Part shown: in pieces, positions 43,335-54,495 of the stretch | Layout of the letters: every line of letters starts with the position of its first letter | How positions within the stretch are numbered: position 1 is the first letter of the stretch | Assembly: GCA_023375675.1 (NCBI GenBank) | Contig: JALQBC010000019.1 | Location: 248,001-312,000, forward strand | Reading direction: 5' to 3' | Length of the DNA stretch: 64,000 bases | From: Cytospora piceicola | Taxonomy: Eukaryota; Ascomycota; Sordariomycetes; Diaporthales; Cytosporaceae | The notes under the pieces: model-generated | Database searches by the model: none | The model's input: the letters and a program-made list of their open reading frames with translations, nothing else | Told to the model about the DNA's origin: nothing | Made by a program: the position numbers and the translations under genes

Positions 43335-46300
43335 ATGATTTCCTGTAGCTTTAAGCATGTATCACTGATGATCCCTCACGCTGACTCGTCAGATTCTATT
43401 TGTGACACAGCCTCAGCCTTATTCATTTCTGTGTACAGCCCATCTGCTTTAGCCCATTGCTTGACTTTCTCAAGAGTTCTGAGAGCTACCACCTCCGGAC
43501 TCACCACCCGTCTGCTTCGGACGTTGCCCGCACCATATAGATATCTTTCACGGAGGACTCTCGTCCAGTTACGACCGTCCCCTCCGCCTCAGATCTTGAA
43601 ATTGGCGCCGCAGAAATCCCGATTCCCCACCGCGTTGTCGCGGTTACTTAGAAGGCAGGCCGGGCGCCCCTCAACCAGGAGCTGGTCTTCCCTAGGACCT
43701 GGTGCTTCTTCTTCCGCATGGCACAACAAAATGGCTTCCGGATCAGCCGCCGATAAGAAGGCAGAAAAGTCTACATGGGCATCTGCAGTAGACTCCATCA
43801 ACCCGTGGTCTGGAGCTCGCAGCTCTACACCGACCCCCAAAGAGCCACCACCACCTCCTCCGCCCAAGACGAGTAACACAGGCGACCATAGTACCAACCC
43901 CATCTACGGCATAAGCGCGAGGAGGTACCCTTCAGACTGTCCACCACTCAAAGTCAAGTGGTTCCATGCCATTGATGTAGGAGCCCCCGGGCCATGACTG
44001 CTTGCTGGCTTTGACTAAGTTGTTCTACTACAGGTACCGAAGAGAAAGCCACAGCTCATCAAGGGCAGAAGGAAACCCGACGAGAAGCCAGTCCAGCCCC
44101 CCAAGAAATGGGCCACGTTCTCCCCCAACGACTCGCGGTCCATCGAAGCGGCCTACCAGACCATCCTCGAGAATACAGAGATTGAGCGAGAACGAACCAA
44201 AGCCGGGTCCTTCAGGAACTTCTCAGGGTCTCGGAGAGGCTGGAGTGCCGATACCGAAGAATATACTGCACAAAATGGGACCAAGGTCCCAGTCAACGAA
44301 GACTTCCTCTTCGACGTGGATATAGAAAAGCGAGAACTGGCTCCAATCTACTGGCTAGGCCCCGTTTACGATGTACGCCGTGGCAGCTGGTTCTACCAAG
44401 AGAGTTCGGGTCTCCGTCCGTGTGAGGAGAACCTAGCCGCTCAGCTGGAGGAGGGATATCTCAAGTGCAAACCTTGGCTCTATCCTGGTGAGTCGGAAGA
44501 GCGGCCAAGCAAACGACGGAGAATTAATTCCTGGTTAGCCCCCAAACTGCGAAGCGACCCGAAGTCGAAGAAAGGAGATATAACGCCCAAGGCATCTGTG
44601 GAGAACCTCAGGGCACAGGCCGCTGCGCAAGTCGACGCATCCTCGAAGCCAATGGGCCCACCACCTGGACCACAAACACACCGGCTCTTCGGTGCATGGA
44701 TGAACTCGGTGACGACTTACCAGGATGCAACAACGGCATTTATTAACTCTGACGGCGTCTTATCATGGGTGACCTCCACGATGTATGAGCGTTTCGCTGG
44801 GGGAGGATACATGAGTGGCGTCAGGGTTGTCCGGGGCTACACGGAGTCTGGCAAAGCAAAGATGAAGACGGATTCTAAGGATGAAAAGCAGCCTACCACG
44901 CCTACTGACAAGGATAACACTGAAGAACTTTTAGACAAGACTCGAAAACGGAGGTCGGCGCCCCCGACCACGAGATCCGACTCCATTGATGCAGACCGCT
45001 CAGCTGCCGAGCCGACAACGATTGAAAGCCAAGGTGAGAGTCTTAAGAAGCAACTTTCCTCGTTGATCGGGAGCGACGGTCAAGATGTCGACCAGGAAGA
45101 AGAGGCAATACGGAGAAGGGAAGAGAAGGAGATCCAGAACGATTACAATGCGCCTGCCGGCGAAACTCAAGGACGAGAAATTGAGCATCTTGTTCTTATC
45201 ACGCATGGAATTGGTCAACTGCTCGGTCTGAGGTGAGTCTTAACTATGACATAATCAAAGGAGTAACTGACATTGGACCATAAGAATGGAGAGCGTCAAC
45301 TTCGTTCACGACGTCAATACCTTCCGCAAGAATATCAAGTCTGTGTACGCAACCTCTGAAGATCTGCGAGCGCTCAACTCGGAGATTGGAGGGGGACCGG
45401 GCAACTCCCGCATACAGGTTCTGCCAGTCTGCTGGCGCCACCTTCTGGATTTCCCCAGAAAACGGGACGAAAGAAAGAACGAGCAAGACATCGGCCTTGC
45501 AACGGAGGAAGACGAGTGTAGGTACTGACGCTGCGGGAGTAAATGTGTGCTTGCTGACATGTGTGACAGATCCCTCACTGGACGACATCACGATAGAGGG
45601 CGTAGCATTTGCGCGTTCCCTCATCTCTGACCTGGCGCTAGATGTGCTTCTCTACCAAAGTGCTTATAGGGAGCAAATCGCCGGAATTGTCTTCAAGGAA
45701 GCCAATAGGATATACAACCTCTTCGTTGAGCGGAATCCTGGATTCAAAGGCAAAGTTCACGTAATGGGTCATTCACTTGGATCGGCAATCATGTTTGACA
45801 TCTTGTGCCGTCAGAAGGAGGGGAAGAAAGAGACTGAACAGCCTAAGAATCCGCTCAGAGTCTGGCCTTCTGAGCATCCGCGACCAGAGACTAAGGACCC
45901 GAAGGATCTGACCTTTGATTTTGAGGTTGACGACTTCTTTTGCCTGGGTTCTCCGATCGGGCTGTTCCAGATGCTTAAGGGCCGGTAAGCTCTACTTGCC
46001 AAAAACGAGGATTTGCAAATCCAGTGACTGACTTCGTGATAATCAGAACGATCAGTGCTCGCCGTCTCACAGACCGCGTTCCAGCAAACAGTCCATTCGA
46101 CCCAGATTTCATGGACGACCCCTTCCTCACTGCCAACCTGACAGTCGACAATCGCCGCGTGTCCCCCCTCACGGGGCTCCCTCACTCCGTTGCGTCGCCT
46201 AAAGTCTTCCAAATGTTCAATGTCTTCTACCCGTCAGACCCCATAGCCTACCGTATTGAGCCGTTGATCTCGCCCGCCATGTCCAGCCTCAAACCTCAGA

Positions 46301-47004
46301 ACCTGCCCTACACCAAGAAGGGCATCTTTGGCGCCGTTGGGCCACAGGGAATATCGGGCATCGGAGCCAAGGTCGGGCAGAGCGTCAGCGGCTTGTGGGC
46401 GAACATCAGCGCGGGGTTGGCCAACAACTTGCTGAACAGGAGTTTGGGACTGACGCAGGAGGACGTTGCGCAAATCACAGCATCGTCACAAGCACACCAC
46501 GCACCCTCCCCGGCCGCGGGGACCAACATCTCCACGGCGACGGGCGTGATCTCACGACAGGACTCCACCCAGAGCCTCAGCCAAAAGGCCGCCGAGCGCA
46601 AGAGGCAATTGGCGGAGGAGGCAGCCAACGACGTGGCCGGGCGGAAGAGCATGAGCGGGAACGACTTCGTGCTTCTGGACGACGACCTGGAGACGCTGTA
46701 CAGCACGTTCCAGAAGGCCAGGACGGACAAGCTCGGCGGGGACGCCGACGACGCGGCGGCGAATGGGGAGTGGCTGGAGCAGGAGAACAAGGCGGCGCGG
46801 GTGAAGAGGGAGGAGATGAAGGTGCGGGCGCTCAACAGGAACAGCAGGGTGGACTACAGCATCCAGGAGGGCGCGCTGGACTTCAACCCCATCAACACCA
46901 TCGCGAGCCACATGGCGTACTGGGCGGACGAGGATGTCGCGCACTTCGTCATGAGCCAGCTGCTTTCTAGGAAGGATGGCAATGGGGACGGTGGGAGCAA
47001 GTGA
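43335..47004 (+). CDS. DDHD-domain phospholipase A1-like protein, five exons
   Basis: Exons 43335-43976, 44034-45232, 45285-45517, 45570-45984 and 46047-47004 join in phase to 1148 residues. The lipase nucleophile motif GHSLGS lies at about residue 757 (VHVMGHSLGSAIMFDIL), preceded by EIEHLVLITHGIGQLLG (oxyanion side). The DDHD domain follows with DDFFCLGSPIGLFQML, FYPSDPIAYRIEPL and the distal DYSIQEGALDFNPINTIASH. Family: intracellular phosphatidic-acid-preferring phospholipase A1; the yeast member Ddl1 is mitochondrial and acts on phospholipids. Residues 40-110 here are Arg/Ser/Leu-rich (TTRLLRTLPAPYRYLSRRTL), consistent with a mitochondrial presequence. The start is uncertain: 43335 includes that region, whereas Met at 43731 (MASGSAADKK) has the better start context and gives 1016 residues. 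Convergent with the RING-ankyrin gene. Confidence 0.88.
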
Positions 47005-47214
47005 GTAAATAGGTGAGGCTTGGGCGTTTTAGAACAGACTCTGTGTCAGATAGATGTATTGGATGGTGGGGAGAGCGTGTGCAGTTCAGCGGGCGGTCCG
47101 GAGAGTAGATGGCGTTTTAATCACGGGGCATCGAGTATGACTTGAGACTTTTGAAAAATTGAATTTCATTGGTATTCTGGTATTTAAGAGTATGACAAAC
47201 TATAGGTCCGGGCT

Positions 47215-47982
47215 CTAAGGCCTCAGCACACCTGCACCGAGCAACCGGTCCCAATGGGGGCTCAACAGCCTCGCATAGTCCTCGGGCGTGCGCCCCTCCT
47301 CATCCCTCGCCGCGCAGACGTCCTCACCGCCGGCGGGCATCCGGTCCAGACCCATGCTCTGGGCGGCGCCGAGGGCCTGCTGCGGGAAGTTGTCGAGCGA
47401 CAGCTTCGGGCTCCCCAGGTACAGCAGGAACCACACGGCCTCCTCCTGGCCTTTTTCGACGGCGCAGTGCAGTGCCGTCTTCCCCTTGGGCTGGCTGAGC
47501 GAGTCGCGGTACAGCATGATGGCGCGCACGTCGTCGCCCTCGCTGGCGGCGTCGCTGAGGAGCTCCACGGCGCCGAGGACGTCGCCCTCGCCGCACAGGG
47601 TGAGGAAGGCGCGGGTCCTGCGCTCGTCGGGGTGGGACTCGAGGTAGGCCTCCTCGGTCAGGGTGGGCAGGATGTCGTGGTCCTCCTCGACGCCGTCCTC
47701 GGAGGCGTAGCGGGTCAGGATCCGGGTCTGGACCTGGGCCGTGGGGAAGACGGCGTTGGTGACGGAGGGGCCGGCGCGGTTCACGGGGAGGTAGGCGTCG
47801 CACGAGGGGCAGGTCAGGTGGAGGGCGATGTGCGACGCCTGGTCCAGGAGGCACTGCCAGTGGTAGTGGCACCCGCAGGGCAGGGTCAGGTCGTCTGGGA
47901 CGGACGGCTCGTCGTCCTCGACGGGGGTGACGAGTGGGTCGGTGCAGACTTTGCAGAGGGGGGTTGTGCTTGAGCTCGCCAT
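47215..47982 (-). CDS. RING-type zinc-finger and ankyrin-repeat protein
   Basis: Single exon, 255 residues. The N-terminal part has RING-like ligands: CKVC, then CGCHYHWQC and CPSCD, within the first 65 residues, suggesting an E3 ubiquitin ligase or a structural zinc fold. A linker follows, then an ankyrin-type region: RAFLTLCGEGDVLGAVELL, GKTALHCAVEKGQEEAVWFLL and DEEGRTPEDYARLL. Substrate and partner unknown. The start MASSSTTPLCKVC sits just before the first zinc ligand, with good context (CCATGG). Very GC-rich with long antisense open frames that are shadows. 3' end 210 bp from the convergent DDHD gene. Confidence 0.82.
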   Translation of the reverse strand: MASSSTTPLCKVCTDPLVTPVEDDEPSVPDDLTLPCGCHYHWQCLLDQASHIALHLTCPSCDAYLPVNRAGPSVTNAVFPTAQVQTRILTRYASEDGVEEDHDILPTLTEEAYLESHPDERRTRAFLTLCGEGDVLGAVELLSDAASEGDDVRAIMLYRDSLSQPKGKTALHCAVEKGQEEAVWFLLYLGSPKLSLDNFPQQALGAAQSMGLDRMPAGGEDVCAARDEEGRTPEDYARLLSPHWDRLLGAGVLRP

Positions 47983-49176
47983 GGTGGTGGTGACTGTTGT
48001 TGGTGGTGACTGGTGACTGGTGTCAGGATTACGATTGAGATTATGATGCAGTACACAAAAGATTCATATGAGTGAGTGAGTTGAGACGAGATATGTCGTC
48101 TCGGTGATGGGCTCCGTGCTCCGAGTGAGGTACGATCGGGGTCAGAAAGACATTTGCCGATGACTATCGTTCTCCGCCTTCCGAGTGAATCCGGTCGACA
48201 TGGAAGAGCTAACAGTGCCGGATAACACAGGGGTGGCGAGTGTCTGAAGGCGTCGCCTGCCTGTGTAGTATCTACGAAGTATAGAGACAACGTAGGTACA
48301 GGAAACAATGAAGGATTGTGACAGTGAAGAGGATTGATCGGCCACTCAGCCTGGATGAAGGAATACAGACAAACGTCAAAAGTCGCTCATGAAGAAGTAA
48401 TGGATGATATGGCTTTCCTGTAGACTTCGGATCATGGCAACGAGAGACGTGGACATATTATTTACCTGATATGTGGTGGGATTGACAGACTGTAGGAGAG
48501 AGGTAACTGTATTGTAGTGTGTCTGATGTAGTATTTTCGCTGAGAACTCACATGCACGAAGTTTGGTATTATGTTGCAGACGAAAACTTTTGAGTGCATT
48601 ACGTCGTGCATATAATGAGGGATAAGAGTGTACAATCTTACTCGCACAATATAGGCGATAACTCCACTGTAGACGAAGTACTGCGCTATCCTCTCTCCAT
48701 AGAAGCATCTGGGCTATCGCATTGGGTGCCGATGGCTTGGCACCCAGGCACCCAAGCAGACAAGTACCCAGGTACCAAAATACGACTGCATTGCAAGGTT
48801 GCGGGCCTCGTCAGCACTGTGGCTCGTCCAGGCAAGCGCTAAATGCTAGAAGTTATGGTGCCTGAAGCTTGTGTCACAGGTTGTCACTGCTTGGTGTTGC
48901 ACAGGCACGGCCGTTACAAGTCGGACGAACAGGGACCCCTGACTGGGGCTGGGCGCATTACACAGTACACAAGAACGTCATGCTGCCTGGTGCCCCGCCA
49001 AGTTGATCGAGCTGAGCTCCTGATTGAATGAGTATGGGTGATTACCGATTACCTTCTCACATTACGAACCCGTTCCTGCTTCTACCACCCATTTCCCTTG
49101 ACCTCGAATGCTTCTCCCGCCGTTCCCAATAATACAGTATTTCCAACTAGCAAGATCATAGAGGAGATTAACCACC
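47983..49176. promoter_or_regulatory. Divergent intergenic region, RING-ankyrin / fimbrin
   Basis: 1.2 kb. The last about 100 bp is probably the fimbrin 5' leader. A TACCCAGGTACC variant lies at about 48766. No gene supported. Confidence 0.45.
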
Positions 49177-51346
49177 ATGAACGTCCTCAAACTACAGAGG
49201 TATGGTCCAACTCGCAACCCCTGGCCCGAGCTTGCGGTTATTACACTGTGAAGAGGAGCTGACCTTCTCGCCATCAACACAGGAAGTTCCCCCAGTTCGA
49301 GCAGAGCGACATATTCGGCCTGGCAGATGCCTTCCGTAAGCTCGATGTCGACGACAAAGGATACGTAGACGAGGCCACTGCCATCAAGGCCACCCAGGCC
49401 AGCGAACGACAGCCCTACGATGTTGTGCGACAAGCACTGAAGGAGGTCGACCTCGACTCCTCCAGACGAGTCGAACTCGATGACTACGTTGGCGTACGTG
49501 AATAGGCTGTCCCTAATTCAACGGATCTTGACTGACTAGGGCACCAGCTTATTGCGAAACTCCGAGACTCCTCCCCCGCCCAAGTCGCCATGCGCACCGG
49601 TGGCAGTGTTACTCCTGCCTCACCTGGCGGTGTTGTGGCACAACGCACCGGCGGCATGGGCGGCGGCCATGCGCCGAAGGGCAGCATCGGCGGCAAGATC
49701 CACGTCCAAGGCTCGAATGCTAACACCACCCACACCATCAACGAGGACGAGCGTACCGAGTTCACCCGCCACATCAATGCCGTGCTTGCCGGAGATGCCG
49801 ACATTGGCGACCGCCTACCCTTCCCTACAGACACATTTGAGATGTTCGACGAGTGCAGAGACGGCCTGGTGCTGGCGAAGCTCATCAACGACAGCGTACC
49901 GGACACCATCGATGAGCGTGTGATGAACGTGCCGGGCAGGAAGATCAAGAAGCTCAATGCTTTCCACATGACCGAGAACAACAACATCGTCATTGAGTCT
50001 GCAAAGGGTATCGGCTGTTCCGTCGTCAACATCGGCAGTGGAGATATTATCGAGGTCCGAGAACATCTGATTCTGGGCCTGATCTGGCAGGTCATCCGCC
50101 GTGGTCTCCTTGGCAAGATCGACATCAAGCTTCACCCCGAGCTGTACCGGCTGCTGGACGAGGACGAGACCCTGGAGCAGTTCCTGCGACTTCCCCCAGA
50201 GCAGATCCTCCTGCGCTGGTTCAACTACCACCTCAAGGCCGCCAACTGGCCACGCAGAGTCACCAACTTTTCCAGCGATGTGAAGGATGGCGAGAACTAC
50301 GCTGTGCTCCAGGCGCAGATCGGCTCAGAGTACGGTGCCTCCAGGGCCCCGCTCCAGACTCGGGATCTTCTGCAGCGTGCTGAGGAGGTTCTACAAGATG
50401 CCGACAAGCTTGGCTGCCGCAAGTTCCTAACCCCCAAATCTCTTGTCGCTGGAAACTCCAAGCTCAACCTTGCCTTTGTGGCAAACCTGTTCAACACCCA
50501 CCCTTGCCTCGACCCTATCACGGAAGAGGAGAAGCAGGAAGTGGAAGACTTTGATGCCGAGGGCGAGCGCGAGGCGAGAGTATTCACCCTGTGGCTCAAC
50601 AGTCTGGATGTTCAGCCTTCCGTACAATCATTCTTCGACGACCTCCGCGACGGAACAGTATTGCTGCAGGCTTACGACAAGGTTATCAAGGGCTCAGTCA
50701 ACTGGAGGCACGCCAACAAGCCACCAGCGCACGGTGGTGAGATGATGCGTTTCAAGGCTGTCGAGAACACCAACTACGCCATCGAGCTAGGAAAGCAGAA
50801 TGGCTTCTCCCTGGTCGGCATTCAGGGCGCGGACATCACGGATGGCCAGAAGACCCTGACCCTGGGTCTTGTCTGGCAGCTGATGCGCAGGAACATCACC
50901 GTCACCCTCAGTGCCCTGGCCCAGCGTCTCGGCAAGCGCGAGATGACCGACGCCGAGATGGTCCGGTGGGCCAACGACATGTCCCGCAAGGGTGGCAAGA
51001 GCTCCGCCATCCGGTCGTTCAAGGACCAGAGCATCGGCACAGGCGTCTTCCTGCTGGACGTGCTCAACGGCATGAAGGCGAGCTACGTCGACTACGACCT
51101 CGTCACGCCTGGACATACCGACGACGACGCCTACCTCAACGCCAAGCTGAGCATCTCGATTGCGCGGAAGATGGGCGCGACTATCTGGCTGGTGCCGGAG
51201 GATATTTGCCAGGTCCGCTCGCGGCTGGTCACGACTTTCATCGGTGAGCTCTTTTTCTTATTTTTTATATCTATCCAGTGTGGCACTTTGGCTGACAAAA
51301 TATGATTTTAGGTTCTCTTATGGCTACGTACGAGAAGATGCAGTAA
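49177..51346 (+). CDS. sac6: Fimbrin (actin-bundling protein)
   Basis: Exons 49177-49199, 49283-49493, 49548-51243 and 51312-51346 encode 654 residues. The first exon is seven codons plus two bases (MNVLKLQ) and joins RKFPQFEQSDIFGLADAFRK; the last is eleven codons (GSLMATYEKMQ). The N-terminal EF-hand-like pair (about 9-80) includes KLDVDDKGYVDEATA and KEVDLDSSRRVELDDYV. Four calponin-homology domains follow as two actin-binding modules: starts near TEFTRHINAVLAGD, QILLRWFNYHLKAANW, ARVFTLWLNSLDVQPS and AEMVRWANDMSRKGG. Fimbrin crosslinks F-actin in cortical patches and the endocytic collar of hyphal tips. Length and order match Sac6/plastin. Both terminal exons are too small for simple open-frame detection. 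Secure identification. Confidence 0.95.
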
Positions 51347-52129
51347 ACTGGCTTTCAGGAGGTTGTTGGTTCCTGGAGATTGCCGGGTGTTGACCGTTTT
51401 TTGGGATTCAAAAATAGGGGGGGTCTCGCAGTAGCGTTCTCGGGCCCTTCCTGCTTCCCTTGCCCTCTCTTGAGGAGATACTTTTTTATTGTAATGTTAT
51501 AGTGGCTATAGCACATAGCAGAAAGACAATGATATTTGAGCATTGTCTGCTACCGAACCTGTGGACTGGCTGAAAAGTCTTTGTTAATGAGTTGGTTGAT
51601 ATACTATATACTGATATATCTACCTCTCGGTCATGTCTTTCGTGATGTTCCCAGTGCCAGACACAAGTCACCTTTACGTGAACATGTTGCAGTGTCTTCA
51701 TCCCACTTTTGAGTTATATCCCCGCTCCTTGAAAATCAAACGTGCCACCTCTCTGCATATGAAAATAGAATGCCTCCACCCTTCAAAGTCATTTCCTTAT
51801 CTAACCCTTCAGCGCAACTCAGGCGCATGCCAGAGCAAGCGCCTCGTGCGCCGTGCCTTCTTTCGCGAGGGTATAACGGCACCGAAGCCAATAGCAATGT
51901 CTAGGTGGACAAACCACGCCGGAATCTTTGAAGCGAGGCCAAATTTGGTCATCGACGAGGCCATCTCAGCGATGAGGACACAACAATCGTATACACCTTG
52001 CATCAAAGGGTTTGCTCCCTGCGCCTGGTTGAAGATCGTGTTTTCTGATGACCTGGCCCTCCTTGTTTGCTGTTCGGGACCCGGTCACTGCTGACGATGG
52101 CGCAACTTCGAGGTAAGGTAAGAATGTGC
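51347..52129. other. Degenerate intergenic stretch downstream of fimbrin
   Basis: No intact gene. The open frames on both strands lack recognisable domains. It may include further remnants of the decayed gene to its right. Confidence 0.4.
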
Positions 52130-53957
52130 TGCAACGAGAATGTCGCGATCTTGCGCCCTAGCCAAAGGATCCGAACCTGTCTACCCTTGGTCATCGACGC
52201 AAGGTCAATGAATATATCGTCGTTCTCCACTTTGTCGTTGTCGGATCAGCCGGCCGGAGAGTGTGTCTCTTTCCACTTGAGACAGCGAGTAATCCCTGAA
52301 ACAAACCACTGTTCCACTTCGGGATGCCTCCATCCCCGGTCTCTGGAAGAACTGCTCATGCAAGCACCATGATTTGCAGCGGCATCACTTCGGACCTTAA
52401 GCACACACGAGGGGGCTATCTCGTTCCAGCGATCTAACCTCGATGGGTCAGTTGGCTGGTTGAACAGCGGCCATGGTTGTCCGCTTGGACTGGTGAAGGA
52501 CGGGTGGAAGCGGCGTTCCAGCTATACACTCACCTAAGCAGGGAAATTGGCGTCAAACATGGAACTGAGAGGGATGATGGGCTGCTCGTTCTGGTCACTG
52601 TGTAAGGTCGAGTTATTCGCGCGAGGTTCCCGTTTGACGTCGATGTTTGTCTTCTTTGAAATATTCAGGTTGTGAGGGCTTTTGGGCGAGCTGTGATGCT
52701 GGAAAACCGAATATTGTCAATTTAAAGATGACTGCGTTCTCCTCGTATTGACTATCATGTTGATGCCTCCTTGTGCCTTCCCTGTGGTCTTTCGATATTC
52801 GAACGCAAGTCTACCCATTGGAAGAGGCAACTGCCTCCATCGAAATTCTCGAAGTTTGTGTAACGGAATAATAGAGTGGAAGGAGAAGAGCACCTGCAGC
52901 GCGTTTCTTGCGCCCGAGAGCCGAAGCTGATTATGCGGGCTGGTGAAAGACTCTCACTAGTATCGTTCGTGCAAAACGATGTAGCACTTTTATCGAAAGA
53001 CCGACTCGTCGTATGCAGGCTGGCTCGGTCACCTTTTCGGGAAGACAAGGTAGGGTATCGTTAATGGCGTGTTGAAGCTGAGTGGGTACGCGACGCCGAG
53101 TACCAATGAGATATTCGCACAGTGTGAGGACGCCATCATGAGAAGACTCGAAAAGGATGGCCACTCGTAGACCTTTTCTTTGATATTAGAACTGTTGAAC
53201 ACCATTTGACCTCTCCAAATTGCCAAGGTGGCGGCGCATTCGGCCAGTGGTAGCTTTTGTCAGGAGTTTTGGGAGACCGAATCCGGGCAACTTGGGCACT
53301 AGGCCCAAGGAGACGGATACCATCGTCCTCAATAGCCATACTGCGTCTTCCAATATCTCCCAGACACTCGGTCCAAGTACCTTCGTGGACGGACACCGTT
53401 TCGTACAGCAGGGCCATCATCGAGTATGCAAGGTAAACAAACGCTAGCATCTGCTCAGGAGATGCCAGCAATCTGTGCCGCAGTAACTCGAGGAATGACT
53501 GTATTCCATGTCGCCACTTCCTGGTTGGAATTGAGTACTCCCTAGCGAGGCGTCGGAGGGCAGGACTGGCAGATGGATGCTGGGATGCCAGGAAGAAGTC
53601 GTAGTGTTCGTGGAGAAGGGCGCCGTGGAGATCGACTAGAACCTGCCACTGCTTATTGCTTCGCTCAGGAGGATAGTTATGGGCAATATGAGCTTTGTCG
53701 ACCTGAATGCACTTGCTCTCAACCATGACCACACCGGCATATATTCCCTTGACTTCAGCAACTAGCTGTTCTTGGCTAATAGGCTGGGTCTGGGGTTGCT
53801 GGATCATGTGTGTAACGGACGGGCCATATTCTTCCTCTTTTTGGCCGCATCTAAGGACTTCTTCCCGCCCTAGGCGTCCACGAGCATGAGGAAGAGGGCC
53901 CATGCACTCCTGTTGTCGCAGATGGTTGGTCCAGTCTTGTGCTAAGTTCGCCATCAT
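52130..53957 (-). pseudogene. Decayed Est1-like (DNA/RNA-binding TPR) fungal gene
   Basis: The start at 53957 opens an apparently intact N-terminal part: MMANLAQDWTNHLRQQECMG, PHARGRLGREEVLRC, EEEYGPSVTHMIQQP and QLVAEVKGIYAGVVMVESKC. A helical region follows: LHEHYDFFLASQHPSASPAL, RKWRHGIQSFLELLRHRL and ECLGDIGRRSMAIEDD. I recall this as the opening of a large fungal family with an Est1-type TPR/DNA-RNA-binding domain. After about residue 215 the frame is lost. The expected continuation reappears in another frame (KATTGRMRRHLGNLERSNGV), ends in a stop, and further scraps follow (SSHDGVLTLCEYLIG near 53140). A distant piece at about 52140-52230 reads DLASMTKGRQVRILWLGRKI, like the C-terminus of that family. 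Total span is shorter than expected, so internal deletion is likely. Not functional. Confidence 0.55.
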
Positions 53958-53972
53958 GGTTGCGTACCCTGT

Positions 53973-54495
53973 TCAGACGTTATCCTCGCCTTGCTGTTGG
54001 TTTTCACCGAGTTCCCCGATTTGTAGAGCCGTCTCTCTGCTTTCGTCGTAGATCTTGATGCACAAAAAGCCAATCGTCACACATAGGGGCGTCAAGAGGG
54101 CGGCTCGGTATAGGTCAGATGGTGGTGTGAGACCGTTGAAGAGGAAGAACAGCTTGAGCGGGACAAGAACCGCGAAAAGACGTTTCCTGTCAAATCTCAG
54201 CGGCTGATATAGGTCAAGAGAGAATATCAGACGTACTGGTGCAGAAATTGCCTATATATCACAAGCAGAGGAATGCCAATGGCAGCCCACAGGGCTAATC
54301 CCCTGGGTATCAACTGTATCAGCATGGCCGAAGAGATACAGACACACCCTGAAGGGGTTTGGAAGCTCACCCGCTGGTCACCCAAATAGCCCAATCAAAC
54401 TGTTCTTGCTGGCTGGCGAACAAGAAAACAGAGAATGCGATTATGGACTGGACAATGAACAGAATATGTCCAAATGTTGCAAGTGGTTCCGGCAT
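53973..54495 (-). CDS. Small multi-helix membrane protein, three short exons
   Basis: Minus-strand exons 54371-54495, 54237-54302 and 53973-54186 join in phase to 134 residues (introns GTGAGC...ACCCAG and GTACGT...GACAG). Helix 1 is FGHILFIVQSIIAFSVFLFA (about 9-27), helix 2 GLALWAAIGIPLLVIYRQ (exon 2), helix 3 FAVLVPLKLFFLFNGL and helix 4 AALLTPLCVTIGFLCIKIY; the tail ESRETALQIGELGENQQQGE is polar. Hydrophobic periodicity across both joins argues for a real gene. The Met at 54495 may be internal: RTRPDL precedes it in frame and an AG acceptor-like site lies just upstream, so this could be the membrane-spanning end of a larger or decayed protein. It stops 15 bp before the start of the Est1-like pseudogene on the same strand. 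Function unknown. Confidence 0.5.

Noticed and set aside
46395..46970. 191-codon alternative frame within the DDHD gene
   Set aside because: Frame shadow in GC-rich DNA, Gly/Arg-rich; the DDHD frame carries the conserved motifs.
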